Assembly: GCA_945859605.1 (NCBI GenBank)
Contig: OX243820.1
Coordinates: forward strand, 26,694,277 to 26,758,276
DNA length: 64,000 nucleotides
From: Lumbricus rubellus
Taxonomy: Eukaryota; Annelida; Clitellata; Crassiclitellata; Lumbricidae
Direction of reading: 5' to 3'
The notes below the pieces were generated by a model. The model was not told where the DNA came from. It saw only the letters and a list, made by a program, of their open reading frames with translations, and made no database searches. The translations under genes and the position numbers were made by a program. Positions 11,571 through 22,277 of this stretch are shown piece by piece (the first letter of the stretch is position 1; the number at the start of each line of letters is the position of its first letter).

Positions 11571-11728
11571 CATAATATTATATTACAGACATATACGAAG
11601 CTCCTCCCATTTCCTGTAATTAGGTCAACAAAGCGCCCTCTGGCGGTCCTGGGGTTAGAAAGCTAGCGTGGACAGCGTTATAGTCGCTGCCGCTGACCGT
11701 TTCTTTTGGTGTATCGTAATCGTAATCT

Positions 11729-11800
11729 ACAAATCTCTAAAGCGCCACTCGAAAAGCCAAGCACATTGCACCAGTTTATTCATGAGTGCTGTGTCTAGTC
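11729..11800. repeat. Dispersed short repeat (family B)
   Basis: The block runs from 'ctaaagcgccactcgaaaag' to 'gagtgctgtgtctagtcag'. Related copies are at 34160-34235, 45795-45870 and 48845-48905. The ends are partly inverted (gcgccactc and gagtgct). The class is unknown. Confidence 0.7.
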
Positions 11801-12008
11801 AGAAAGGTTGTCCGGTTAGCGCGATTACAAGAGGAACAGAGGTGGCAGAGTAGCAGCTGACCTGTGGGCGTTTGGTTTGTTCAGCCCTTATTAAACCTCA
11901 TCCCCTATTGTCTTGTCTTCAACCTTCCTCGATTCGAGGGTTGGTCGGTTCATGGACACGTCTTCGCCACCTTCTCCTGTCCTCCGACTCTTTTAGTCAT
12001 TCATTCGG

Positions 12009-12250
12009 ACATTTATATAGCGCCCCTTAAAATAAAAGAAACTACTTCACACAGGCGGTCATAACTGACCTTTTGCTTGGTGATTCTACTATCTATCTAT
12101 CTATCTATCTACCTATATATCTATCTATCTATCTATGTGACTTATATAGCGCCTCTTCAAGGGCCCTACTCAGAGGCGCTCCCGACCCAGGCCCGGTTGA
12201 AAAGAAAAGTCTTGAGCAAACTATAGAAAGTGCCAGACATGCTCCGAGGT
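12009..12250 (-). repeat. LINE/SINE 3'-tail copies next to a TATC microsatellite
   Basis: A fragment 'atttatatagcgcccctt' is at 12010-12027. A second copy, 'ttatatagcgcctcttcaag' followed by 'actcagaggcgctccc', is at 12143-12183. On the minus strand the second copy gives AGCGCCTCT and AGAGGCGCT, a perfect 9-bp stem. Between them is (TATC)n at 12091-12136. Confidence 0.75.
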
Positions 12251-12832
12251 TGGGAATGCAGGTTAGATTATTATAAAATGTGTTTAAATTCACGTGCGGC
12301 GATCAATAGCTCAATGTTTCCAACAGCCTACGGCGATAAATAGCCCAATGTTTCCGCGCAAGTAAGCACGTCAGAATAATATTTATTCATGTCATAATTA
12401 GAAGTAAATAATCAAAATTAATGTATTTAGAGACCTGAAATGGAATTGGGCTATAGATCGCCGGAGTTCAGACCGCTCTATTCTGCATCTATCTGTGGCC
12501 GCCATACTGTTTACGTTCTACCGAGCCGTCAGTAACAATAACCACGGAGACGCATACAAATGACGCCGGTTGATCAACTAATCTGTCGCCGTCTCACATA
12601 ATCACCTCACGGTGCAATAGTTCTTACCTCTCTGGATCCTTCGGAAATGTGAAAAAACTCAACTTCTTTTTTCCTTTCACATTATAATAAGTATTGTCAC
12701 AATAAACGACAGAACATCCCTTGCGATTAGACGCCATCTTTGTCTGTTTCGTTACATCGTCGGTAGATGGACTCATTGCAGAATTTTGCATGGGAAGTGG
12801 GAGGAGCTTCGTATATGTCTGTAATATAATAT

Positions 12833-12896
12833 ATGTGGGAAGGAAGGGAAGGAAGGGAAGAGAGGAATGGAGAATGGAAGAAAAGATGGAAGCGGA

Positions 12897-12941
<45 letters not shown>

Positions 12942-13262
12942 TAGGAACGAATTAAGGATAAAAGGAAAGCATATAGGAGTGGATACATGAATGAAGAAAA
13001 GGAATAACGAAGGTATTGATGGACAAGAGGAAAATAACTAGAGAGAAGAAGGAAGGAAAGAATTGAAAGAAGGAAGGATAAAGTAGTGGTGGAATGAAGA
13101 CATGGAAAAAATGTGGAAGGGGGAAATTGACGAAAAGGGTGGAATGGAATCAAGGACAAATGGAGGCAAGCGGAAGGGAGGGAGGGATAGATGGAGGGTG
13201 GGATGGAGGGATGGAGGGAGGGAGGCAGGGAGGCAGGGAGAAAAGGAGGGAGGGAGGTGGGA
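12833..13262 (+). repeat. Purine-rich tract with (GA)n and (GGGA)n
   Basis: This holds a pure (GA)n run at about 12898-12938 and GGAGGGAGG-type repeats at 13165-13262. The flanking 'gggaaggaagggaaggaag' is also purine-only. Confidence 0.85.
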
Positions 13263-13330
13263 CGAATGTCTAGAGAATAGACGATAATAAAAACACTGAC
13301 AACAACTACATTTTCTACTTTCTACATACC

Positions 13331-14215
13331 GTGCCCCTAGAATTATATAGTTCCATGTCCCCTTTTTGCGAAACTGAGAAAAACGAATTTTAAGATTTGG
13401 TGACGAAAATGTTTTTCCCTGTTTCATTGATGGCGATTAAATTTACATTTTCGGACAACACTGTTTTCCCCTAGTATGATCGTAATGTTTATTTTGATCA
13501 TAATTTAAATTTAATATGAGTAATTTATATATAATTATGGCAGGGGTGACAATTTTTTGGACATAGAGCAGTATAGCACGCGATTATGGACACAGAAAAC
13601 CATACGATTGCGTAGGCTACATGTACATTGTCTCCACTAGCAATTCTGTTATGCAACAATCTTGAAGCGACGTCGTACTGTCATATTTCCGTTTGGCTTG
13701 AACTTTTTCACAGAATACTATTATATTTCTTAAAAGCTATCCTTTTAATCTTAGATTCGCACTGCCGGTTAAAACAATCGTCTAAATTTCGCTTTTTTGC
13801 AAGTTTTCCTAAGCCACATCGACTGGGTTTTAAGCGTCACCATTATTTCTGTCAACAAGTCTGGGTCACGTGTTCTAATCTCTCACTGCTATTGGCTATG
13901 GACTTAACGCAGTATAGCAATAGCTCACGCATTCCTAAATCGCTGTGTATTTTTGAGGACATAGAACATTGTCACCTAAAATCACGTGACACAAATTACA
14001 CTTGCTATTGGTTGTGGACATGTGCCTTTATAGCTTTGAAAAACCTTAAAAATTTATGGACATAGAACTATTGTGCACTGGCATATGAGCTTTACAAAGC
14101 GTTTCCAGTTAAGCTAGACGGCTGAGGACATAGCCCAAGTCACCGCCATAACGGATATAGCGTTAGGTTGATTTTTCAAAAAAGTGGACATAGTACTATA
14201 TAATTCTAGGGGCAC
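13331..14215. mobile_element. Inverted-repeat DNA element with internal repeated GGACATAG motifs
   Basis: The left end is GTGCCCCTAGAATTATATAG and the right end carries its exact reverse complement; similarity continues to 'ATGTCC', about 30 bp in all. The string 'ggacata' recurs about six times between the ends (for example near 13558, 13958, 14058, 14124 and 14184), often before 'gaac' or 'gcag'. I cannot define a clear target duplication. The 145-codon ORF inside (13628-14065) is not recognisable. Confidence 0.75.
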
Positions 14216-15590
14216 GAATTTTGCTTAGCAGACGGCAGGGATTTAGTCAGCGACAAGAAGCAGACGGACGTGGAAATTCGGCGCTAAACGTCTCATGCAT
14301 ATTCATTATCTGTTTTTCTTATGAAGCGCCATTATATTTGCGAGACCCCAGTTGGGCATAAATGCTATGAACATTTATTATCTTACACGTTATAGCCTAT
14401 GTGATTTAATCGAGCGCGCAACTCGTCGGCCTAAGCCCATATATTTACTTTTTGCTCTGTGGAGTGAAAAATGTGTAGTAGACCCTATTGTAGGTTTATA
14501 AAATATAATATGTCCAGATTATACAGTCTATCTATCAACCTGTTAATTCGTCCACATAGCAGCCAAATGCATGGCTACCGTCAGGATAATGCTCTTCGAT
14601 CTATAGCCTACATGTATAATTTTATAGCCTAGGCCTTAATTATTGTATATTTTGGCCTATATTTTTGTGCGAGTGGCCGAGTGCGGTGTGCATGTCTGTT
14701 TGATTGTCTGCGTCTGTATAATATATACATAATAGGCCTACATGCATGTAGCCTATGTATGCACAGTTTGTCTGAGTGACTGTATATTTCTATTTCTGCG
14801 TACATAAAATGTAGTTCTACTTTCTACATACATGTAGGCCTATACGAACGCATGCAGTTTATTCAGAGGCGCTTACACAGAACGCATGGCCACCATGCAG
14901 TCCACTTGAAGATAATTATAAAAAAGTATGTAGGCCTAGGTGGGTTTTATAAAAGCAGTGCTTATTCGATGCAGTGTCCACGCTGTAGTCGGGAGCGACC
15001 CTGAGTAGTAATCTTAAAGGAGCGCTATAGAAATGGAAAAAATACATGTACGCATTTATGTCCGAATGTAGCCTATATTTTCATTAAATTTATCTAATTC
15101 CGATTTGTGTTTTCATCAAGCGGGTTTCACCTGCGAACAGTTGCTTTACTGTTGTAGAAACTATATATAGGATATATATATATATATATATATACATACA
15201 CATATTTATATATATGCCTATATATATACTGCAGCATGCCTTAATTGCTATTCATTCAGACATTTATTTCTGTTCTAATCCTTCTTACCTTATACGCAGC
15301 CGTCGATCTTCTGAGCCTAATCCCCGCTTTAAACGATTTCCTCTAAGTTCTGTCTTTCACTAATCCCTTCTCATTCTTCATCATCAGCTGATTCATCCCA
15401 ATGGTTTGCCTGCATCGTAGGCCTACATGTAGGCTACTTGTAAGTTATTCATTCACCATCCTTTTTTTTGGGGGGGGGTAATAAAAAATTTTGGGGAGGA
15501 CGAACGAGCGCCCCGAAAGCTGATCGCCGAGTTGCGCAGCGTCGGGCAGGGTGTGGGACTGTGGGTTTGGAGAAGGGGATATTACAAATG
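14216..15590. other. No gene seen; a LINE/SINE tail fragment and a TA run
   Basis: At 14971-15040 there is a tail copy ('cgctgtagtcgggagcg' to 'aggagcgctatagaaatgg'). A (TA)n run lies at 15168-15230. 'TAGGCCTA' words are frequent. No exon is supported. Confidence 0.55.
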
Positions 15591-15591
15591 G

Positions 15592-15599
15592 TATAAAAA
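15592..15599 (+). promoter_or_regulatory. Candidate TATA box upstream of the secreted-protein gene
   Basis: TATAAAAA lies about 30 bp before an initiator-like 'agtcaacagtc', and a good donor 'gta|gtaagc' follows at 15657/15658. This could mark a short 5' exon of the gene at 16355-18695. However, the only ATG before the donor (15653) meets a stop if joined to the next exon, so this exon would be non-coding or the match accidental. Confidence 0.35.
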
Positions 15600-16007
15600 C
15601 TATACAGACAAAGCAAGAAGGAGTCAACAGTCAGCCATCAAATTTGGAAGCCATGTAGTAAGCTTAGCTTAATCATCGACTTTGTTTTAGTAAATCTTCA
15701 ACTAATAAGACATTTTGAAAGTTGGAAAATAACCTTGGGAGAAGCAATTAAGTTGCACAAATATTGAATTGACAGAAGATTATACTCGCAAGCCTAATAG
15801 TGTGATAGTAGGCCTATCATAATTTATAATGGCAAATAATAATCATCATCATTACTGCCGATTGATAAAATGATAGTAGACATTATCATAATATATTAGG
15901 CCTAGAAAAGTTCAAATAAAGTGCCTATAATGTGAACAGCAGCTCAAAACTACTATTCATTTTATCAACTTTCTGGTGAAGAGTAAATTCTAGGGAAACA
16001 TTCTCCG

Positions 16008-16296
16008 CAGTGGCGGATCCAAAACTGTTCGAAAGGGAAGGGCCAAAATCTTTGGTCTTGGGGAGAGAAAGGGAACATTTTCGTCATTGGTCGCCCAAAA
16101 AAGTTGATGGTTTTTTTTTAGTCCTCCGGCCAAAAACCAAATGGGGGGCCACGTCCCTGCAATTTTTTCAATGGAGGTCCCATATGCTATGACACCCCTA
16201 TTCATATTGCTAATTTTAAACCGAATGGGAGGCACGTCCCATGGCATTTTTAAATGGGGGAGGCATGGCCGGATTGGCCCCCTGGATCCGCCCCTG
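16008..16296. mobile_element. Inverted-repeat MITE with CAG-GGCGGATCC ends
   Basis: The left end is CAGTGGCGGATCCA and the right end is the reverse complement of CAGGGGCGGATCCA. Two internal blocks ('ggccacgtccc' and 'ggcacgtccc') suggest internal duplication. I cannot see a clear target-site duplication. The ends resemble hAT-type termini. Confidence 0.72.
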
Positions 16297-16354
16297 CCCA
16301 GAGGTGCCTAGATTAAACCCTGACCATTAACGGAATTCTACTTTCCTTTTGCAG

Positions 16355-18695
16355 ATATCATCATCGTGGTCATCATCGTAGCGTCGGTTGCCAACTCTGC
16401 TCCGTCAAAACCTAACCTCAAGCCAACAAAAGCGACGGGCAGACGTGTCAACGCTTCCGAGCCTCTGGTGAAACCAGCCGCTGCCAAAAAGTCGACAGCG
16501 TTGCCGAAACCAGTCAGTCAAGAAGGTTCCGATCAACCGGAATCCAAGGGAATCCCATCCAAGGGTACTCGCAGATTTAGAAACACCACCACCACGATCA
16601 TCAATGACAACCGGACCGTTGTTAGCAGTAGCAGCAGCAGCAGCAGCGATGTTTCTTACAGCAGCAGGTGTGATCTCTGTTCCCTTCAAACTCAGGCGGG
16701 AAAGCAACGCAAGAACGACGTCAACAAGGTCCTGAAAAAGGCGCTCGCGCCAACACTGAAACTAGCGAGACAGTTGCTGAAGGAAAGCCAGGAAGTAAGT
16801 CGACATTATCTCTTATCCTCTTATATCGAAGAGTTAAGCTTACTTTACGTTACGTTAGGAAGTTATACTCTCATCTTGCTATAAATGTGTGTGTGTGTGT
16901 GTGTGAAGGAGAGAGAGAGACAGACAGACAGACAGACATACAGACAGACATACAGACAGACAGACAGACATACAGACAGACATACAGACAGACAGACACA
17001 CACACAGACAGACAGATATATAGACAGACGAAAACCGTGTCTAACATCTAGGCTATTATAATAGGCTAAAATGCTAAATGATGTTATTTTGTATTTCAGA
17101 AGAATCTCACGGTCAACGCTGAAACCTACTCACTTCTTCTGCCTTCACGTTTCAGAGAAAATGTAAGTCTCCACGATCGTAGGCCTAATAGTTATTCTGA
17201 GATTTAACAGCGCCCTTGGAGATCTCAATTGCGGGAAGCAGTTTGCTTTCAGATGCTCAGTGAAGCAAAATTCGCAGGCAGCTAAAATTAGATCCAAGGC
17301 TCAACCAGACCGCTAGGTCGAATGTGAGAATTGTGGCAAAATAATGGGGGGGTTGGGGGGTTGGACAATGATCCACTTGGAATTGGAGCGTGAAAACACA
17401 CTTCACTATGAGGCACGTGTGAGAATTGTGGAAAAATTACGGCAATCTATGATCCACCTGGAATTGGGGTGTAAAAACAAACATACTTTACTATGGTGCT
17501 GTAAGAAAGGCTGGGGGTTAAAACCCCCAAACCTCCCAGCAATTTCAAGTCATATAGCCTAATGGCGTCTATAGTATGGAACCGTCAAACATCGTCCCAA
17601 TAGTGACCTGTACACCCCCCCATACTATTCTATAGGTGCGTGTTATGGACGGTCCCTATAAGAACGCATACGGTACCAGGGTAGCATTTTTCCGCGGAAA
17701 GCAGTGTTTCGATCGCTTATAGTCTGAGTGTATAAGCCTACGTGTTAGACCTATATAGACTCAGACTCAGTTGCCTCTGAGTTGAGTGTAATATGTGTTT
17801 CATAAAATAAAGTCTTCATCTAGGGCTACATTTTCTGTTCGCGCTACAATTCTGTCTGGCAGGCTCTCTTTTGCCTGTCTGGCTCTTTTCAAAAACCTGC
17901 TTCTTCCTCCGGGGCCTTGCGCACTGGGAGCGCTTCTGCACGGTTCACATTATTAGAGGCGTTTAAAAAATGATTGAATACAATACAATATCTCTTTACT
18001 CTATAATGTCCTAATAGATAGCGCTGCTGACATCCATGTCCATCTAGGGCGCGGTGGTGCATTGGTTACGTCGATGCCGTGGAGCCGGAGGTTCCAGGTT
18101 CGAATCCATCTCAAGCCGCCGCGTATGGACCTTGAGCAAGTCCTTCGCTCGCAATTGCTCGGGCGCTTCGGTGTGAGACTCCAATGCTGTGTCCGCGTTG
18201 TAGTCTGTAGTGCTTCTGAGTAGACAGTTTGAAGGGGCGCTAGAGAAATAAAGAAATAGATAAATATATAAATAAATAAAATCTGATTCATTTTAGGGAA
18301 CGGAGCTGACGCTGGCCGATTTCCGCGCTGCCCTCGTCGGTGTATCGGCCGGACTGGACCACATCAAATGCTGCAGCAACCAGGTGACGAAGGACGATCG
18401 AAAACGATGCGAACGGGTCAAGGTCCTGATGCGGAAGGTCAAGGCCAGCGGGACTTGCCGTCTCGTCGAGATCATCGACACCCATGCTGCCCCTCTTCAC
18501 CCAACAAAAGACAGGCAGTGCGACACAGAGGCACTCCAGGCGATCGACAGCCACTTTGTGGGGCACTGTGAGACGAAGAAGGCAGTGTCTGCAACGGCAG
18601 CTCAAGGCGTTTTCGAAGCTACGGAAGTGATACTCGAGAAACTTCAGCAGCTTCTCAATCCGAAGAAGAAGAGGGCAAACGGGAAAAAAGCATAA
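16355..18695 (+). CDS. Unrecognised secreted, Cys-containing, helix-rich protein (3 exons; first coding exon not found)
   Basis: Exons are 16355-16794, 17100-17162 and 18297-18695 (TAA), all with GT-AG borders and phase-0 junctions, giving 299 residues. The first seen exon follows a strong acceptor ('ctttccttttgcag') and opens with a hydrophobic stretch (IIIVVIIVASV, then ANSAPS), read as the core and cleavage site of a signal peptide. The start codon must lie in an upstream exon joined in phase 1. Next comes a Lys/Pro/Ser-rich linker with eight serines, then from about residue 115 long amphipathic helices and a basic tail (NPKKKRANGKK). There are eight cysteines (RCDLC, CC and four singles) and sequons such as NAS, NTT, NRT, NLT and NGT (the last across a splice junction). 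I do not recognise the family. One helical segment, a short loop exon, and three helices in the last exon would fit a four-helix cytokine; this is an inference. Confidence 0.72.
16887..17030. repeat. (TG)n and (CAGA)n microsatellite in intron
   Basis: A (TG)n run at 16887-16904 passes into GA and then a CAGA/CATA tetranucleotide array up to about 17025, inside the first intron of the secreted-protein gene. Confidence 0.9.
17320..17560 (+). repeat. Dispersed repeat, two tandem partial copies
   Basis: Two units each contain 'gtgagaattgtgg', then 'tgatccac', 'tggaattgg' and 'gtgaaaacac' or 'gtaaaaacaa', with G- or C-tracts. A third copy lies on the minus strand at 34975-35110. The family is unknown to me. 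It lies in the second intron of the secreted-protein gene. Confidence 0.7.
17870..17996 (+). mobile_element. LINE 3'-end fragment
   Basis: The tail 'ctgggagcgcttctgcacgg' to 'agaggcgtttaaaaaatg' is followed by 'aatacaatacaata', as in the copies at 18805 and 35885. Confidence 0.55.
18045..18285 (+). mobile_element. tRNA-derived SINE, full-length copy
   Basis: The head 'gcgcggtggtgcattggtta' carries box A, and box B 'GGTTCGAATCC' is at about 18097-18107. The body 'gagcaagtccttcgctcgca' and 'gggcgcttcggtgtgagact' follows, then the tail 'tgcttctgagtagacag' to 'gaaggggcgctagagaaat' and an A/T-rich end with (AAAT)n. It ends about a dozen bases before the acceptor of the last exon of the secreted-protein gene. 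Confidence 0.88.
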
Positions 18696-18804
18696 TACTT
18701 GATCTTACTGCACCCACATTCCGTAGATAGCTATTTATAATAGCCCACAATAAGTGGACCAAGTGCCACTTGGTCGCTGTCTCAAGACCACTTTCTCTCT
18801 CTCT

Positions 18805-18895
18805 CTCTTGGTCTCACGCTCTGGGAGCGCCTCTGATTAGTTTGCACTTCGAGAGGCGCTATATAAAAAATTTATTGATGCAATACAATGCAATA
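18805..18895 (+). repeat. LINE 3'-tail copy
   Basis: 'ctgggagcgcctctgatta' and 'gagaggcgctatataaaaaa' give a perfect 9-bp inverted pair (AGCGCCTCT / AGAGGCGCT), followed by 'gcaatacaatgcaat'. It lies just after the stop codon of the secreted-protein gene. Confidence 0.75.
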
Positions 18896-19189
18896 AGTGC
18901 CTTACAGAAGATGAAAATGTTATGTGAATGCTATTTATTTCCTTGTATGTCGGATTTTTTGTTTGGCATTAATCTCTATCATGTAGTCTAATTTACATTT
19001 TATTCGTGTTATTCAGCTATTTATTGTTTTATCGCATTAGATTAATTATTAATTGTTGCCATTATTGTTTATTCTGTCGTTTTCTTCGTAAATTTTATTG
19101 TTCTGCAAAATGACCAATATCTTTCCGTTCAACCCATTATCTGTTCATACCTCTACACTGTCTACAGACTGAGACCCTAGGTACAAAGA

Positions 19190-19478
19190 TATATGGTCTT
19201 TGTGTGTGTGTCTTATGTGTGTGTGTTTGTGTGTCCTGTGTGTGTGTGTGTTAGCTCATTTCAAGTAAAGGTGGACTTTGACACCTCCTCTTATTCACGG
19301 ACCTCCTAGCGAACGATTTATATACTACTTATCTACTTGACAGTGATAACTGCCAACTTCTTTGCTACACAGCACAATTGCAATTTCATAATGCTCTTCA
19401 TACTAAATTCTGAAAACATGAGCCAAAACTAAACTCGAAGAAGCTCTTATCTTGCTATAATAATAATAATAATAATTT

Positions 19479-19509
<31 letters not shown>

Positions 19510-19720
19510 TTAAAAAAATAATAAAATAAAAAATTAATAAAAAATTAATAATTATTATTATTGGTGCTGCTTTAATTGTGTTCTTGCCATTGTTGTTGTA
19601 GCCATTTTATTTTCCATTATTGTTGTAGCCATTTTATTTTCCATTATTGTTGTAGCCATTTTATTTTCCATTATTGTTGTAACCATTTTATTTTACATTG
19701 TTGTTGTAGCCATTTTATTT
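19190..19720. repeat. Simple repeats: (GT)n, (ATA)n and a 27-bp minisatellite
   Basis: (GT)n with short interruptions is at 19195-19252, (AAT)n at 19455-19560, and about five copies of a 27-bp unit ('ttgttgtagccattttattt' plus 'tccatta') at 19590-19720. Confidence 0.88.
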
Positions 19721-21109
19721 CGATTTGTTCTGCATGGAGAATTTGATGTTTGGTAACAAAGTCGTGACTAGTCCTGAATTCAAACAGTAATATGCCACAT
19801 TATAATGACTGAATGAATCTGTTGTCTGCTGCCAGACTAATTGTGCCACAATAACCTTCATCAGTAGGGCCTGCCATGTACACATGAATGATGACCACAT
19901 TACTTTTGCAAGTTGCTACCAGCCACATAACGTTAACATTGTGCACATCTCAAAACTTGATACACTACATTGCCTGCATGAAATGTAAAGTACGGTAATG
20001 TAAACGATTCTGGTTGCATATGGTAACATGTGATAATGTAGATCAGGTAATGCAGTAATGTAAATGATTTGAATTGCTCAATTGATGTAAATTGTAACAG
20101 AACATCTTTAGACTTACTTTATATTGTTTACGATAGTTATTTAACTTCATTTCAAAGAACTTTAACGTCAAAGCTTGTGATTTTTAGTTTCCTCGTGATT
20201 AACACTATGTACTTTTCCAATTAGTATCAAAACATTACAATTATGAGCCATTACAGAGCCATTATGTAACAGTATTATTATCATTAGAAACGTTAAACTG
20301 TTTGTAATTAACCGCGGTTACTATGTTGTGTTTCTTTAACAGAGTTTGCTAGTCATTTTTTTTAATTTTGCAATTGTAAGCATTTACATGCAATTAATTG
20401 TTAAGCTATTGAACTGTAACTTTTTGTATACAATGTAAGTCATACTGCGATTTCTGTACATGAAAATAGATCGTCGTAAAATGCAAAACGTTCAGTTTTT
20501 AATTCATCGGTGGCAGTTTTGACAAGTTACTGTTCAACAAACACTGTTAAAACAAATAAGCGTAGTGTAACCCTCCTCTTTTATTCAGCCTTGGGATGGG
20601 CATCCCACGAAAACAGCAGTACAATCCCATGTACATCGATCTGAACACCAGACAGACGTCTTAGAAAACCAACATCTTAACGAAAACCTTAAACTAAAGC
20701 GAAAACAATTTGTGCAAATTTCTCAAAGGTGGTGTCTTTAATACTGGTACAACAATGACAACCTTTAAGCAGCCGTATCACCTTCAAATGCGATTAAAGA
20801 ATGGCCGAACAATTAATCAAAGACTAAGAAAAGTCCTAAAATTTCCCTACTTGGTATGTGCCTTCATCACTTTTGAATATGTCAGTGGATGTGAAAAGGC
20901 GAACAGGGCCACATTAAGGCTAGTTGCAGGCGCAGGTGCGGTGATTACCTTCCAAAGTAACTCACTATCCACCGGTCCACCGCTCACACATTTGCAACTG
21001 CGGGACCCTCAAAACAGCAGGCCCAGTTGCTGCAGCACCTCAAGCACCAACCTAAATGTGCGCCTGAAGGTGCAGTACCATTCCATGAACAAGAGAATGT
21101 GCAATTGAC
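19721..21109. other. No recognisable gene
   Basis: The DNA is AT-rich with repeated 'gtaatgtaaa' strings near 19990-20100. An ORF of 132 codons (20710-21108) resembles no family I know, and lies just upstream of a LINE 3' end, so it may be LINE debris. Confidence 0.5.
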
Positions 21110-21275
21110 CTTGGAGGGCATAGATTGGCCGCCTCAGTGGACTCGTTTAAATCAAAACTTAAAACTTATCTATTTGCTAAGGCTTATTCTGCAGTTGGCT
21201 GTTTGTGAGGTGCCCTTGTAGCGGTATGGCCGCGTTACGGCGTCATATAAATTGTCGTTATTATTATTATTAGAT
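21110..21275 (+). mobile_element. LINE 3'-end fragment (C-terminus plus ATT tail)
   Basis: The plus strand encodes 'VDSFKSKLKTYLFAKAYS' near 21138-21192, the usual C-terminal helix of CR1-like LINE proteins, then 'catataaattgtcg' and (TTA)n at 21255-21271. Confidence 0.75.
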
Positions 21276-21887
21276 GCCTTGGGAAACTTGGCCTCAGCTC
21301 ATATGCACAAGCATCATCAACTCTTCCGTCTGGCATACAAACCTTAAAGGAAATAGGAATCTTAAGGACATGAAAATATGATACGATTTCTGCAATTTGG
21401 ATTCTTTACGTGTACGCCTTTCCCAAAACTTATGCACAATATTTCGATGCCTTCTTCCAGTGCATTTACACAGAAACTTTCTGACACAACTGAAAATGCT
21501 TAACGAGTAGGCCTAATTCCAAATATCTCATCAGGGAGACACAAATCCAACAGAAATCTCTTTCATCAAGTAATTCATTCGTCTTCACCTAATATTTACA
21601 TCAAGTCACCGCATGGGTGAAATTCGAGAATGCAAAAGCTAAGCATGCAGTGCACGTTTTCTAACGCAATCAACTTTACAAAAACAAACTTAGTACATAT
21701 TAAACCACTTCAGATACTATCATACTCGAATAAACTACTGAACCAACGACAAAGTCCAACAATACCACGTTCCTGTAGAAGTAAATGAAAAGATTAAGCA
21801 ATGCATGCTGGATAGCAAACGTAGAGCACAGACACATGTTAAAGATAAAGATAAAGAGAAAAAACACATAGCAGGCAACTGGTAGGT
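21276..21887. other. No gene seen
   Basis: This is AT-rich DNA without a clear exon or repeat signature. Confidence 0.4.
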
Positions 21888-22232
21888 CAGAGGTGTCAAA
21901 CCCTTTTAATGGTAGTCCAATGGTGACATTTGTCAGCAATTGGTGGACCATGGCACTCAAGGCGTCTGAGCAAAACAGGAAGGGATCTAGAAGGGACTTG
22001 ATTAACTCAATAGCAATTTTCGAAAACTAAATCTGAAATGTATAGTAAACAGTTAAGGAAGTCATACAAATTTTAATTTTGATCTTTATCCTCAGTCACG
22101 AATATCACATGAAACTCATTAAGCCTTAAAAATGAGAAACTTGAACATTTATTCTAAAAATGTGCAGTCTTTAGGAAGGATCCCAGACCAGAAAAACAGC
22201 TCTGGTGGGCCAGACAACCTTTGACACCACTG
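21888..22232. mobile_element. hAT-like MITE, 345 bp, CAGAGGTGTCAAACC ends
   Basis: The left end CAGAGGTGTCAAACC faces the reverse complement of CAGTGGTGTCAAAGG. Flanks are tggtaggt (21880-21887) and tggtgggt (22233-22240), 7 of 8 identical. The ends and inner text ('gagcaaaa', 'gatctagaaggg') match the outer transposon at 30328-34124, so both belong to one family. Confidence 0.85.
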
Positions 22233-22277
22233 TGGTGGGTGTAAACAAGATCCAATGGCTGAAAGACACATGCGAAG

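Noticed and set aside
13628..14065. 145-codon ORF inside the inverted-repeat element
   Set aside because: No transposase motif; it crosses the internal GGACATAG repeats.
18045..18120. tRNA gene
   Set aside because: Boxes A and B are present, but the stems do not pair well and the sequence continues into a SINE body repeated elsewhere.
20710..21108. 132-codon plus-strand ORF as a gene
   Set aside because: No recognised domain or splice structure; it adjoins a LINE 3' end.
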